Part shown: positions 30,661 through 39,832 of the stretch, one piece after another
Position numbering within the stretch: the stretch's first letter is position 1
How the letters are laid out: each line of letters starts with the position of its first letter
NCBI GenBank assembly: GCA_017515285.1
Contig: JAFWGN010000010.1
Coordinates: 1 to 42,743 of the forward strand
Reading direction: 5' to 3'
Length of the DNA: 42,743 bases
Origin: Candidatus Saccharimonadota bacterium
GTDB taxonomy: Bacteria > Patescibacteriota > Saccharimonadia > Saccharimonadales > Saccharimonadaceae
Notes under the pieces: generated by a model
What the model was told of the DNA's origin: nothing
What the model saw: the letters and a program-made list of their open reading frames with translations, nothing else
Databases searched by the model: none
Translations under genes and position numbers: made by a program

Positions 30661-32992
30661 ACTCTCCCAACCTCTCCACAACCCACTCTACCGGCCCCTT
30701 CATCATCCGCGGCAAGAACCAAACGAGAACGCCAGAAACCACGGCGACTCCCGCGCAACAAGTAAGCGTCAAAGGAGAAATCTCCGGAGAAAGACTAAAC
30801 AAGTCCCTAAACCACAGGAAGCACGCCGCGCACCCAACGATACAGAGAGAAAACACCGTCCCGCGATACCAATCAAACGGCACGCAAACCCCAAACAGAT
30901 AAATCAGCTCCGCCCCGCCAAGCGCCAACGTACACGCCGTCGACATCTCCGCTTCCGGAATACCGAAAACATTTCCGGCAAGCACGGTCAAGAACACCGC
31001 AATAAGACACGCCACTCCTCCCGGAATTGCCTTCCCAAGAATGTTTTGAATAAACCTCCCGTGAATCAAATCTTCATTCGGCATCTGTGCCAAGAAGAAC
31101 GACGGCAACCCAATCGCCCAAACCGAAAGCATCGACACCTGCGTCGGAAGCAACGGATAGCGAATTCCAAATATAAGCGTCAAGACCGCCGCAAGCAACG
31201 AGAAAACATTTTTCACGATAAAGAGGCTTCCCGATCGCTCGAGGTTATTAACCACTCTCCGCCCCTCGCGAACCACCCCCGGCATTTTAGAAAAATCAGA
31301 CTCAAGAAGTACCATCTGCGCCGCCTGCACTGCCGCCTCGCTTCCCGACGCCATCGCAACCGAACAGTCCGCATCTTTAAGCGCCAAAACGTCGTTCACT
31401 CCGTCCCCGGTCATCGCGACTTTATGCCCATTTTTCTGGAGTGCCTTAACGAACCTCCGCTTCTGCTCCGGCGTTACTCGTCCAAAAACGAAATATTTCT
31501 CAACTGCCTCTAAAATATCTTTGTCAGACTCGAGCGTTGTCGCGTCAACATACCTTTCCGCGCCACTAATCCCCGCCTGTTTCGCGACTTCGGAAACCGT
31601 AACTGGATTGTCCCCGGAAATCACCTTCACGGCAACGCCCTGCTCGGCAAAATACCGGAACGTCTCCGGCGCCGTCTTCCGCACCGGGTTCTCAAGCACG
31701 ACCAAAAGCTCCGGAGAAATCGGTTTAATAAGTTCTTTCCCGTCGAGTTTCGCCTTGTAGCGCCCAAAAACCAAAACTCGATACCCTCTCTTGGAAAACT
31801 GCGTAATCTGTGAAGCATATTTTTTATAGTCTTGCTTCAGGACGAACTCTGGCGCCCCGAGGACAAACCGCTCCGACCCAAACTCCGCCGCACTATATTT
31901 ATATTTTGAAGAAAACCCAAACACTTTTGTCGCCTCAGCCGAAGCATCAAAATCGATTTTTCGGCAATATCTCTTTATCGCTTTCATCGTCTCGTTGTCC
32001 GATTGAAGCGCGTGCGCAAATTGCGACAAAAATGCCCGTTTACCCCCGTTAATTTCGACAATTTCGCGCACCCTCATCTCCGGGCTCGTAATCGTCCCAG
32101 TTTTGTCCACGCAAAGCACATCCACTCTCGCGAGCGTCTCAATACTTTTCATCTCATGGAGCAAGACTTTATTCCTCGCCAGTTTCATCGCCGAAATCGC
32201 AAGCGAAACGCTAGCGAGCAGGAACAGCCCTTCCGGAATCATCCCAAGCACCGCCGACGCCGCCCCTTGGACGCTTACGCCAATCGGCGCATGATTAATG
32301 AGTAACTGGTGTGCATATAATATAATTCCGACCGGGATAATCGCAATCCCCGCCATCTTAACAATTTTATTGAGCGACCGAATAATCTCCGACTGCTCGC
32401 CCGTTTTTATCGCCTTCGCCTGCAAGGTCAGTTTTGAAACATAGGAATCCTCCCCGACCCGCGTCAGCCGAGCAAAACACTCTCCGGAAACAATAAAGCT
32501 CCCCGAAAGCAGCTCTGCCCCGGCGGTTTTCTGGATTTCGTCCGCCTCGCCCGTAACGAGCGCTTCGTTAACTGCAACCTGCCCTTCAACCACCTCCGCA
32601 TCCGCCGGAATCTGATCCCCCGCGGAAAATTTAACAATATCGTCAAGAACCAACTTCTCAATCGGAACCTCGACAACCTTCCCGCTTCGCACTGCCCGCG
32701 CTTTCTGTGCATTAAGAACTTTAAGTTCATCCAAAACCTTCTTCGCCCGCAATTCCTGAACAATCCCAATTAGCGTGTTTGCAAGAATGATTATCAGAAA
32801 CGTCAAATCTCTATACGACCGGACCAAAATGAGGACTATCGCAATAACCGCGAATATTCCGTTAAAGTATGTGAAAACATGGCTAAAAATCACGCGAGGC
32901 ACCGATTTTGACGGCGCTTTAACCGACCGGTTATCTTGCCCGGCATCAATTCGCTCTTGAACTTCCTCGAGCGATAATCCTTGAAATTTCAT
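30659..32992 (-). CDS. CtpE-like P-type cation-transporting ATPase
   Basis: The 777-residue transporter has an N-terminal cation-ATPase domain, helices M1-M2 (about 35-80), the actuator domain with VTGEA (146-150), M3-M4 with MIPEGLFLL (251-259), the phosphorylation site DKTGT (296-300), the hinge MTGDGVNDVLALKDADCSVA and about six C-terminal helices. The IPEGL motif places it near the P2 calcium/magnesium group, and the overall form recalls mycobacterial CtpE, a calcium transporter. The ion is not certain. TATAAT at 33004-32999 lies 6 nt before the ATG (leaderless). Confidence 0.9.
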   Translation of the reverse strand: MKFQGLSLEEVQERIDAGQDNRSVKAPSKSVPRVIFSHVFTYFNGIFAVIAIVLILVRSYRDLTFLIIILANTLIGIVQELRAKKVLDELKVLNAQKARAVRSGKVVEVPIEKLVLDDIVKFSAGDQIPADAEVVEGQVAVNEALVTGEADEIQKTAGAELLSGSFIVSGECFARLTRVGEDSYVSKLTLQAKAIKTGEQSEIIRSLNKIVKMAGIAIIPVGIILYAHQLLINHAPIGVSVQGAASAVLGMIPEGLFLLASVSLAISAMKLARNKVLLHEMKSIETLARVDVLCVDKTGTITSPEMRVREIVEINGGKRAFLSQFAHALQSDNETMKAIKRYCRKIDFDASAEATKVFGFSSKYKYSAAEFGSERFVLGAPEFVLKQDYKKYASQITQFSKRGYRVLVFGRYKAKLDGKELIKPISPELLVVLENPVRKTAPETFRYFAEQGVAVKVISGDNPVTVSEVAKQAGISGAERYVDATTLESDKDILEAVEKYFVFGRVTPEQKRRFVKALQKNGHKVAMTGDGVNDVLALKDADCSVAMASGSEAAVQAAQMVLLESDFSKMPGVVREGRRVVNNLERSGSLFIVKNVFSLLAAVLTLIFGIRYPLLPTQVSMLSVWAIGLPSFFLAQMPNEDLIHGRFIQNILGKAIPGGVACLIAVFLTVLAGNVFGIPEAEMSTACTLALGGAELIYLFGVCVPFDWYRGTVFSLCIVGCAACFLWFRDLFSLSPEISPLTLTCCAGVAVVSGVLVWFLPRMMKGPVEWVVERLGE

Positions 32993-33039
32993 ACTTAAAT
33001 TATACCAGAAAATATCAATTCTATGTTACAATAGGTTTA

Positions 33040-33534
33040 ATGTTCTGGGATGAAGAAGCGTCGGAAAACGATAAGAAAAGAAAATCTCTCGACGAGGACT
33101 TTCAAAAGCTCCTCGCCGATTTAATGAATGACTATCTTAAAGAGGTCAAGAAACAATTTCCCTCTCTCGACAAGGAGCTAAAAGCTGCCATAAAATACGA
33201 TGCCTTTGGCAACGTCGTAACCCGGGAAGGGAAGGACGAGGAAGTTTTTGAATACTTCGCCCAAAAAAATCTCTGGGAAAACATTTTCAACAAAAACTAC
33301 AAGACCAAACAGGCCCGCTACTTAAACCGCCTTGAAGATTTTCTTTCCGAAACCATGGAAAACCCCGACAAACACCTCGAGTCTTTTGGCCACGGCCTCC
33401 TCTGGCGCTACTACGCAACCGTCTCCGCCGCCGACGGCAAAATCATTTACGAATACATGAAAACCGACGACCCTCTCACTCCGCTCTACCTTACCGTCCG
33501 AACTTTTTATAATAGCATAAAAGAAACCTCATAA
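33040..33534 (+). CDS. hypothetical protein
   Basis: The 164-residue charged protein (MFWDEEASENDKKRKSLDED...) has no signal peptide or membrane helix and appears mostly helical, with an aromatic-rich middle (VFEYFAQKNLWENIFNKNYK) and LWRYYATVSAADGKIIYEYM later. No family was recognised. TACAAT at 33027-33032 lies 7 nt before the ATG, which suggests a leaderless mRNA. It ends in a bidirectional terminator. Confidence 0.75.
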   Translation: MFWDEEASENDKKRKSLDEDFQKLLADLMNDYLKEVKKQFPSLDKELKAAIKYDAFGNVVTREGKDEEVFEYFAQKNLWENIFNKNYKTKQARYLNRLEDFLSETMENPDKHLESFGHGLLWRYYATVSAADGKIIYEYMKTDDPLTPLYLTVRTFYNSIKETS

Positions 33535-33564
33535 AAATCACCCCGCAACCGAGGTGATTTTTAT
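33531..33564. terminator. bidirectional terminator
   Basis: ATAAAAATCACC and GGTGATTTTTAT form a 12-bp stem. It overlaps the stop of the gene at 33040-33534 and lies 11 bp from the stop of the convergent membrane protein gene, so it probably serves both. Confidence 0.85.
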
Positions 33565-33574
33565 ATTCAATAGT

Positions 33575-34543
33575 TTACGCCTCCGCGTGCAATTTCGCAA
33601 ACTTCTTCGACTTCTTATCGAGATTGGAGAAATCTTCCTCGGAAATCTTTTCGTTCTTCCCGGATTCGATATAATTGCGCAAAACCCCAACGAGAACAAA
33701 CGGGCGCACAAACGCGGCGTGAACAACACCCCACATAATCAGCGCGCCAAGTCCCGATGTAAATAGCATCAAGTTGCTCGGATTCGTCAAGAACTCCGAA
33801 GCGTTAATCTCACCTCGCGCCGTCATGTCGGCAAACTCTTTCGCGAGCATACTGAAAGCGTCCGGGAACGCCATAGAAACCAAATAGAAAATCCCGAAGA
33901 ACACGCCACCAATAAGAATGAGAGAAATCGCCCCCATCCCGAACACTCTCCCGAGGTTCTTTGCGAGCGTCTTTCCGTGCTTGAAGAAGAGGACAGCACC
34001 CTCAAGCGTCGCCCTCGTCGCCTTCTCGTCCTTGCGGTAGAAAACCCACCCAAGGCAGCAATCGCAGAGATAACTAACGACAGTTTGAATCACTCCCGAA
34101 ATCGTGCTTCCGACCGCCCCGCCGTTCTCCCCGCCAACCGCTCGTCCGATGCCAGTAATCGCGTTGCCGATTTCATTAAAAATCCCCTTGATGACTCCGG
34201 TTACCGCATAATACGCCGCGACCGTCGCAAATCGTTCTTTAATAATTTGCTTCCCCGCACCATAAACGTCGTCCGGGAGTTTTCCGTCAGTAATCGCCTT
34301 TGTCATCATGGCGATTTGTCCCGCCTTGAAGACATAGGAGATAAAATGCGAAGCGATTGCGACAATAACAAGGCCGACGATGACCCCAAAGGCGAGTCCA
34401 ATCAGCCCCTTATCCATCGCTTTTTCCGCGACAAAGAACCCTGCCGCCGCAACGCCGATGATAATCATGAAGGACACGATGTCCCAAAGCAATCTTCGCA
34501 CCGAAAACGTCAAGGTTTTCTTATAGATTTCTTTATTATCCAT
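33575..34543 (-). CDS. multi-pass membrane protein of unknown function
   Basis: The 322-residue protein has about six hydrophobic segments, including WDIVSFMIIIGVAAAGFFVA, IGLAFGVIVGLVIVAIASHF and GAISLILIGGVFFGIFYLV. A Gly-rich loop (ITGIGRAVGGENGGAVGST) lies mid-protein and the cytoplasmic tail is charged. No family was recognised. It has a promoter (TATAAT near 34580) and a Shine-Dalgarno (AAAAAGGA). Confidence 0.75.
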   Translation of the reverse strand: MDNKEIYKKTLTFSVRRLLWDIVSFMIIIGVAAAGFFVAEKAMDKGLIGLAFGVIVGLVIVAIASHFISYVFKAGQIAMMTKAITDGKLPDDVYGAGKQIIKERFATVAAYYAVTGVIKGIFNEIGNAITGIGRAVGGENGGAVGSTISGVIQTVVSYLCDCCLGWVFYRKDEKATRATLEGAVLFFKHGKTLAKNLGRVFGMGAISLILIGGVFFGIFYLVSMAFPDAFSMLAKEFADMTARGEINASEFLTNPSNLMLFTSGLGALIMWGVVHAAFVRPFVLVGVLRNYIESGKNEKISEEDFSNLDKKSKKFAKLHAEA

Positions 34544-34640
34544 ATATTCCTTTTTATTAGTTAATGTTATTCCTATTATAACACTCCGCCCGACTCATGC
34601 TATAATATTCACGAAAACCCACCTCACAGAAAGGATTTTT

Positions 34641-35528
34641 ATGTCAAAATCAAAAGTATTTTTCACTCGAGACATCTCTCCCGCCGGCCTCGAAAAAGTT
34701 TATAAAGCCCTCGGCGTCGAGCTCAAAGGCAAAATCGGCGTCAAGGTCTCAACCGGCGAAGCCGGCTCCAAAGGCTATTTGAAGGCTGACTTAATCGGTC
34801 CATTCGTCAAATCCCTAAACGGCACGATTATCGAATGCAACACCGCCTACGATGGCAAGCGCAACACCGCCGAAGATCACCTCAAGGTCGCCGCGGACCA
34901 CGGGTTTACGTCTTATGCGCCTGTTGATATTATGGACGCCGAAGGCGAGATTAAAATCCCCGTAAAGAACGGTAAATATCTCAAATATGATATAATCGGC
35001 AAGAATTTCGCCAACTACGATTCTATCGTCAACCTTGCTCACGCTAAAGGTCATGTCATGGGCGGATTTGGCGCCAACCTCAAGAACCAATCCATCGGCA
35101 TCGCTTCCCGAAATGGTAAGGCCTACATCCACTCCGCCGGCCACACCGAAGACCCCGACGCCTGTTGGTCCGACGAACACGAACAAATCGACTTCATTCG
35201 CTCTATGGCCGAAGCCGCCACCGCCGTCGCCGACTACATTAAAGATGACAACAAACAGATTATTTATATCACCGTCATGAACGCAATCTCTTTAAGTTGC
35301 GACTGCGACGCAAGACAAGGCGACCCCGTGATGGAAGACCTTGGTATCGTCGCATCTTTAGACCCCGTTGCAAACGACCAAGCCTTTATCGACATGGTCT
35401 GGGCCTCGAAAGATCCCGGCGCCGAAAAACTCCGCGAGCGTATCGACTCCCGACTCGGCCGAGAAATCCTCCCGTATGCCGAGTCTCTCGGTCTCGGCTC
35501 TCGCGAATACAACCTCATCGAACTCTAG
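34641..35528 (+). CDS. DUF362-domain protein
   Basis: The 295-residue cytoplasmic protein matches the DUF362 family over its length: KIGVKVSTGEAGSKGYLKAD near the N-terminus, HAKGHVMGGFGANLKNQSIG in the middle, and ISLSCDCDARQGDP with DLGIVASLDPVANDQA towards the C-terminus. Many members are linked to iron-sulfur proteins. Here no separate ferredoxin domain is visible and only the CDCD pair remains as a possible ligand. The function is unknown. It has a clear Shine-Dalgarno (AAAGGA). Confidence 0.85.
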   Translation: MSKSKVFFTRDISPAGLEKVYKALGVELKGKIGVKVSTGEAGSKGYLKADLIGPFVKSLNGTIIECNTAYDGKRNTAEDHLKVAADHGFTSYAPVDIMDAEGEIKIPVKNGKYLKYDIIGKNFANYDSIVNLAHAKGHVMGGFGANLKNQSIGIASRNGKAYIHSAGHTEDPDACWSDEHEQIDFIRSMAEAATAVADYIKDDNKQIIYITVMNAISLSCDCDARQGDPVMEDLGIVASLDPVANDQAFIDMVWASKDPGAEKLRERIDSRLGREILPYAESLGLGSREYNLIEL

Positions 35529-35554
35529 TCAATCCCCCCAAGGTACCTTCGCCA

Positions 35555-38296
35555 CTATCTCCTTCCGGTGTTTGGCACCTTCGGGATTACAATTTCTTCT
35601 TCCGGAATCAAACTTTTGAGAATCGGCATAATACTCTCCGGAATATGTCCAACTACTAACTTCTCGGCATTGGCTGCAAGAGAATAAGTATAAAACAGCG
35701 AATAATCTTCGCCAAAAGTTTCCTGCGTATATTTCGCATCGGCAACCAGAATCGGCGCAAGTGCTTTTACGAGCTTTGGCAAATTCTCCTTTATGACTGC
35801 AAACTCCGTCTCCGTCACCGTCGGCGCACTATAATCACTATACACGCCCATGTAATTCGTCAGATAAGTTAAGAGCTCATCTACGTCCGCTCCCGTCGCC
35901 GTTCCTTTCATCACCTTCACGAGGTCCTGATACGGCGGGAAATTATCCAGAGCCTCCTCCATGCTCATACCATACCCGCCCGTCAGCAAATCCTGGAAAG
36001 CATTTCCTGCAACTCTCCCCGCAAGTCCGTCACTAGTATCAGTTAGAAAACTCGTAAACTCGCTCTGCTTGTCCAAAGTACGTTGTTGATACAATTTCAT
36101 AATCGCCGAGAGTGGCACCTTCACTTCTGCGTCGAAATACCCCCTCGTCAAACCATTGCTAGTCACAAACGCCATCCACTCATCCATGAACTCCCGCCCG
36201 TTCATCGTCCCGACCTCTTTCGTCAAAGCCGCATTAGAAGAGAGCAAATTCATCGCCTTTGAGCTATCCGCAAGGTCAGAAATATCGACTACCGACGTCG
36301 TAATTGAAAGGTCTGCCGGATGAATCTCCTCGTAAACCCCCGTATTATAAAATCCCCACGCTTCCGGAAAAACGTAGCCGAGTAATAAGTCGTTCCCGTC
36401 CTTAACGTCGTGAATATTATCGAATTCCGTCTCCGTTACGCTCGCTCTCGGCGCTCCAAAAGTATAAACATAAAAATCCTCCGCCGCCAAGTCATAATCT
36501 GCAATATGCTCATTTATGGTTTTACCGAACAAATCAATCACCGCCCCGCCTCGCGAATAGCCAACCACCCAGACTTTATAATCAGACAGCCCGCGGTCGG
36601 CGACATATTGGTTAAACCTTTCGACGACCAACTCCGCCGACTCGGCAAACCCAGCGTGGTCGCCCGTCGTTCCGACGTTAAAATTCGATAACCATTCCGT
36701 CAGATAATTATAATTCCGTGGCGCAATAACAATCAACTCTTGCCCGTTCGCCAAAGTCTTCCGTCCAATCGTCGTCCCGAAAGAATGTCCGTCCGCTTCC
36801 GACGATTCGTCCCAACTTTGGTAATCGGAAAACCCCATTTGGTCGAGCAAATTGTAAAGTTTGGGATTTTTAGCCCCCGCCTCCACCGGGTAACCGTCCG
36901 CTTGGTTCTCATACCCCGCGAGCGCCAACGCATAAGACACCGCCCGGAGCTTCGGATGGTCGCCAGCCGACGGCTCGTTAAAGAACGCGTCGCTATATTG
37001 TACTTCGCCGGTCTCGTCTAGCGCGTCATAAACCGTCGCCCACGGATTCTCCGCGTCCTCAACAAACCCATAATACGGATACGTCACTGTAATCTCATCA
37101 GCGACAACGCCGGTATTCGGCACCTTCGGGATTACCACTTCTTCCGTAATAGTAAACGTCGCACTCGCAACCCCGGCCACGCTCGTATCGAAGAAATAAA
37201 TTTCAATACTGTGTTTACCAAGCTCTAACGTGTCCAAATATTCACTAAAGAGCGTGACGGTTTTCTCTCCCGGCTTAACGGCGGTAATGCTGTCATCCGT
37301 GACGTCAATATACTCACCATCCACAGCAATAGTTACAATCCTGTCCGTATAACTCGCCGGGTCCTTATCAATCACGAACGCCAAATCTTCTCCGCTCCCA
37401 ATGGCATGTTCTCCTTCGTCACCCTCAGTTACTAGATAGTGCGGCCGAATGATAGTAAACGGCACCCTGAGTGACGCTCGGTAATTATCGTTCTCGAAGT
37501 TATATTCAACCAAATAAAACTCTCCGAGGTCAGTCGGCCGTTCAATCGGCGTAAAAGATAAGTCGTAGTCGTCATATATATAATACTGCTCCGTCAAATC
37601 TTCCGCCGTAATACCATCATCATTTTCCTCTACCGTTAGTTCGCCGTCGAGCACCACTGGTTGTCCAGTATAAGTCACATCTTGTTTTTCGACGCCACTA
37701 ATCATGAGCGTCTCTTTACTATGGTCCGGAGCTATGGTCAGCACGGAGTTAAGCACCAGGTTCTTGACCTCTCTCATCTCCCCGTTGACTTCGTAATGAG
37801 CGGAATTGATTGTAATCGGCATGTTACGCTTAAAGGCAGCTGGTCGATTCAAGTTTGGACTTGGAACCATATACCAATACCCAAAAAGGTCATCCCCCGA
37901 TTCTTCCGGACTAAACTCAACATAATCAACGCCTTCTTGCTCGTCTTCACTTCCGCTCCATCTCATTCGCAACCCACGATTAAACTCCTCGACGTTAGTA
38001 AGGGCATCATTATTATCCGAATGAACTGATATCAAGCCCTCGACGCCATCTATATCGGCAAAACTCACATCCAGGTCGTAAAGTTTGATTTCACAGACGC
38101 TCCCAACTCTCGCATAATAAGCATCACTGTAGTATGGGTCGCTCCATATATTCTCTTGGTATGGCGTCGTCACAAAACAATCATCCTCCGCACGCGCCAC
38201 CGGCAACTGTACCATAGATAACACAAGTGTGCTAACCAAGCCACACATTAACATTGCTATTTTTGCTTTTTTATTCTTCATCGAAAGCATGAACAC
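35555..38296 (-). CDS. secreted lipase-like surface protein with two VPNTG motifs
   Basis: The 913-residue protein has a signal peptide (about 1-36), beta-rich Ig-like modules (about 40-385), EEVVIPKVPNTG (about 385-396), a class 3 lipase-like domain (about 400-890) with nucleophile elbow GYSRGG (Ser near 581) and YTFGAPRAS, and a C-terminal EEEIVIPKVPNTGRR where it stops. A sorting motif normally precedes a membrane helix and basic tail, as in the gene at 42425. Here both VPNTG motifs lack them. The start is GTG at 38296, or more likely an ATG at 38290 or 38281, since AAAGGTG precedes. It is probably exported and may act on host or environmental lipids. Confidence 0.8.
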   Translation of the reverse strand: MFMLSMKNKKAKIAMLMCGLVSTLVLSMVQLPVARAEDDCFVTTPYQENIWSDPYYSDAYYARVGSVCEIKLYDLDVSFADIDGVEGLISVHSDNNDALTNVEEFNRGLRMRWSGSEDEQEGVDYVEFSPEESGDDLFGYWYMVPSPNLNRPAAFKRNMPITINSAHYEVNGEMREVKNLVLNSVLTIAPDHSKETLMISGVEKQDVTYTGQPVVLDGELTVEENDDGITAEDLTEQYYIYDDYDLSFTPIERPTDLGEFYLVEYNFENDNYRASLRVPFTIIRPHYLVTEGDEGEHAIGSGEDLAFVIDKDPASYTDRIVTIAVDGEYIDVTDDSITAVKPGEKTVTLFSEYLDTLELGKHSIEIYFFDTSVAGVASATFTITEEVVIPKVPNTGVVADEITVTYPYYGFVEDAENPWATVYDALDETGEVQYSDAFFNEPSAGDHPKLRAVSYALALAGYENQADGYPVEAGAKNPKLYNLLDQMGFSDYQSWDESSEADGHSFGTTIGRKTLANGQELIVIAPRNYNYLTEWLSNFNVGTTGDHAGFAESAELVVERFNQYVADRGLSDYKVWVVGYSRGGAVIDLFGKTINEHIADYDLAAEDFYVYTFGAPRASVTETEFDNIHDVKDGNDLLLGYVFPEAWGFYNTGVYEEIHPADLSITTSVVDISDLADSSKAMNLLSSNAALTKEVGTMNGREFMDEWMAFVTSNGLTRGYFDAEVKVPLSAIMKLYQQRTLDKQSEFTSFLTDTSDGLAGRVAGNAFQDLLTGGYGMSMEEALDNFPPYQDLVKVMKGTATGADVDELLTYLTNYMGVYSDYSAPTVTETEFAVIKENLPKLVKALAPILVADAKYTQETFGEDYSLFYTYSLAANAEKLVVGHIPESIMPILKSLIPEEEIVIPKVPNTGRR
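35565..37146 (-). repeat. direct repeat of the EEIVIPKVPNTG coding segment flanking the lipase module
   Basis: About 35 bp at 35565-35604 and 37110-37146 are nearly identical (shared core GGCACCTTCGGGATTAC on the + strand) and bracket about 1.5 kb. They encode EEIVIPKVPNTG and EEVVIPKVPNTG. The arrangement suggests that the lipase module joined an existing VPNTG protein by recombination at this segment. Confidence 0.65.
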
Positions 38297-38390
38297 CTTT
38301 CAATTTTATAACCAATTTACTCCATTATACCACAAAATGTTTATGTTTGAAATCGAACATCGCGCGTTCGTGGTATAATATAATACACCT

Positions 38391-39503
38391 ATGAAAAACC
38401 ATCGCGAAAAAACCGTAATCACAACCAGCATCATCAGTATCTGCGCCAACCTCGTCCTCGTAGGCTTCAAGGCGACAGTAGGCTTTTTGTCAAACTCCAT
38501 CGCCATCATCACCGACGCCATCAACAACCTCAGCGACGCCCTCTCAAGCATCATCACCATTATCGGTACCAAACTCGCCGGCAAAGCTCCGGACAAAAAA
38601 CACCCGTACGGCTACGGACGCGTCGAATATATCACCTCGCTCATCGTTTCCGCCATTGTTCTCTATGCCGGTATCACCGCCTTCATCGAATCCGTTAAAA
38701 AGATTATCACGCCCGAAGACGTGGATTATGATGTCGTAACACTAATCATTTTAGTAGCCGGCATTATCGTCAAGTTCGCGCTCGGCCTATATGTCAAGAA
38801 AAAAGGCCGTGCCATCAAATCCGATTCTTTAATCGCAAGCGGAGCGGACGCCTTTAACGATGCAATTCTCTCAATTTCCGTATTGGCGTCGGCAATAATA
38901 TATATGATTTTCAACGTAAGCCTCGAAGCGTATGTCGGCGCATTGGTGTCAATTTTCATTATGAAAGCCGGCCTAGAACTCATCAAAGATTCAATCGACA
39001 ACGTTCTCGGTACGCGCATTGAAAGCAAGTTGGCCAAATCCATCAAAAGGGAAGTATTGAAAGAAGAAGACGTCAAGGGTGCGTTTGATTTAGTATTAAA
39101 CGATTATGGCCCCGATAAATATCTCGGCTCGATTCATATCGAAGTGGACGATAGGTTAACCGTAGCCGACATCGACAAAATCTCTCGCCGTATCACGAAA
39201 CAAGTTTCGCGAAAATACGGAGTAACCCTTCATACAATCGGTGTTTATTCCATTAACACCAAAGACAAAAACGTTATCGAAGCCAAACAAAAGGTTGAAA
39301 AAATCGTATCGAGCCACAAAGAGATTTTACAGATGCACGGTTTCTATCTTGACACCGAAGACAAGACCATAAACTTCGACATCATCATCGATTTCGAGGC
39401 CAAAGACCGCGAAAAAATCTACCAAGACATTTACGACGCAGTCCAAAAGGAATTCAAAGGCTACAAAATCATAATTACCCTAGACGTCGACATGAGCGAC
39501 TAG
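38391..39503 (+). CDS. cation diffusion facilitator family transporter
   Basis: The 370-residue CDF protein has about six membrane helices with metal-site motifs: SIAIITDAINNLSDALSS (helix 2), HPYGYGRVEYITSL, and SDSLIASGADAFNDAILS (helix 5). A cytoplasmic C-terminal domain with GSIHIEVDDRLTVADID follows, extended by about 70 residues. It exports Zn, Mn, Fe or a similar ion; the specificity is not clear. Tandem TATAAT elements (38374-38379 and 38379-38384) lie upstream, the second exactly 6 nt before the ATG. It is divergent from the lipase-like gene. Confidence 0.92.
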   Translation: MKNHREKTVITTSIISICANLVLVGFKATVGFLSNSIAIITDAINNLSDALSSIITIIGTKLAGKAPDKKHPYGYGRVEYITSLIVSAIVLYAGITAFIESVKKIITPEDVDYDVVTLIILVAGIIVKFALGLYVKKKGRAIKSDSLIASGADAFNDAILSISVLASAIIYMIFNVSLEAYVGALVSIFIMKAGLELIKDSIDNVLGTRIESKLAKSIKREVLKEEDVKGAFDLVLNDYGPDKYLGSIHIEVDDRLTVADIDKISRRITKQVSRKYGVTLHTIGVYSINTKDKNVIEAKQKVEKIVSSHKEILQMHGFYLDTEDKTINFDIIIDFEAKDREKIYQDIYDAVQKEFKGYKIIITLDVDMSD

Positions 39504-39573
39504 TTTATCGACCGAAAAACAACTCATTTTTAAATTATTTTAACTTTCGACTGATAAAATAAGCGAACGATAA

Positions 39574-39774
39574 CTCGCCCCCAACCAATCCGCTAGCGCC
39601 GCCGACGGCAACGCTGAAACCAGCGAAGAGCAAACCACCGAAAAACACGGTCGCCCTGAATTGAGCGAAGAAAAGAAAGCCGAAATCAAGGCAAAACTCG
39701 AAGCCATGACCGACGAAGAAAAACAAGCCTGGCTCGAATCGCACAAAAAGCAAAAAACATCCACCGAAGAATAA
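39574..39774 (+). pseudogene. coding-like frame without a start codon
   Basis: The frame opens after a TAA at 39571-39573 and runs 66 codons to TAA 39772-39774. It encodes a plausible charged helical protein end (PELSEEKKAEIKAKLEAMTD, then EEKQAWLES). No ATG, GTG or TTG in a suitable place could start it, and no ATG exists between the upstream gene and this frame. A terminator follows. It is probably the remnant of a gene whose 5' part was deleted or frameshifted, or a gene with an unusual start. Confidence 0.55.
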
Positions 39775-39786
39775 CCCGAGCTCCCT

Positions 39787-39812
39787 AAACCCGCCCGCAA
39801 AATGGCGGGTTT
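39787..39812 (+). terminator. intrinsic terminator after the start-less frame
   Basis: AAACCCGCC (39787-39795) pairs with GGCGGGTTT (39804-39812) around an 8-nt loop. The -10 of the next gene lies 9 bp further. Confidence 0.8.
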
Positions 39813-39832
39813 ATATTTGCTATAATATAACT

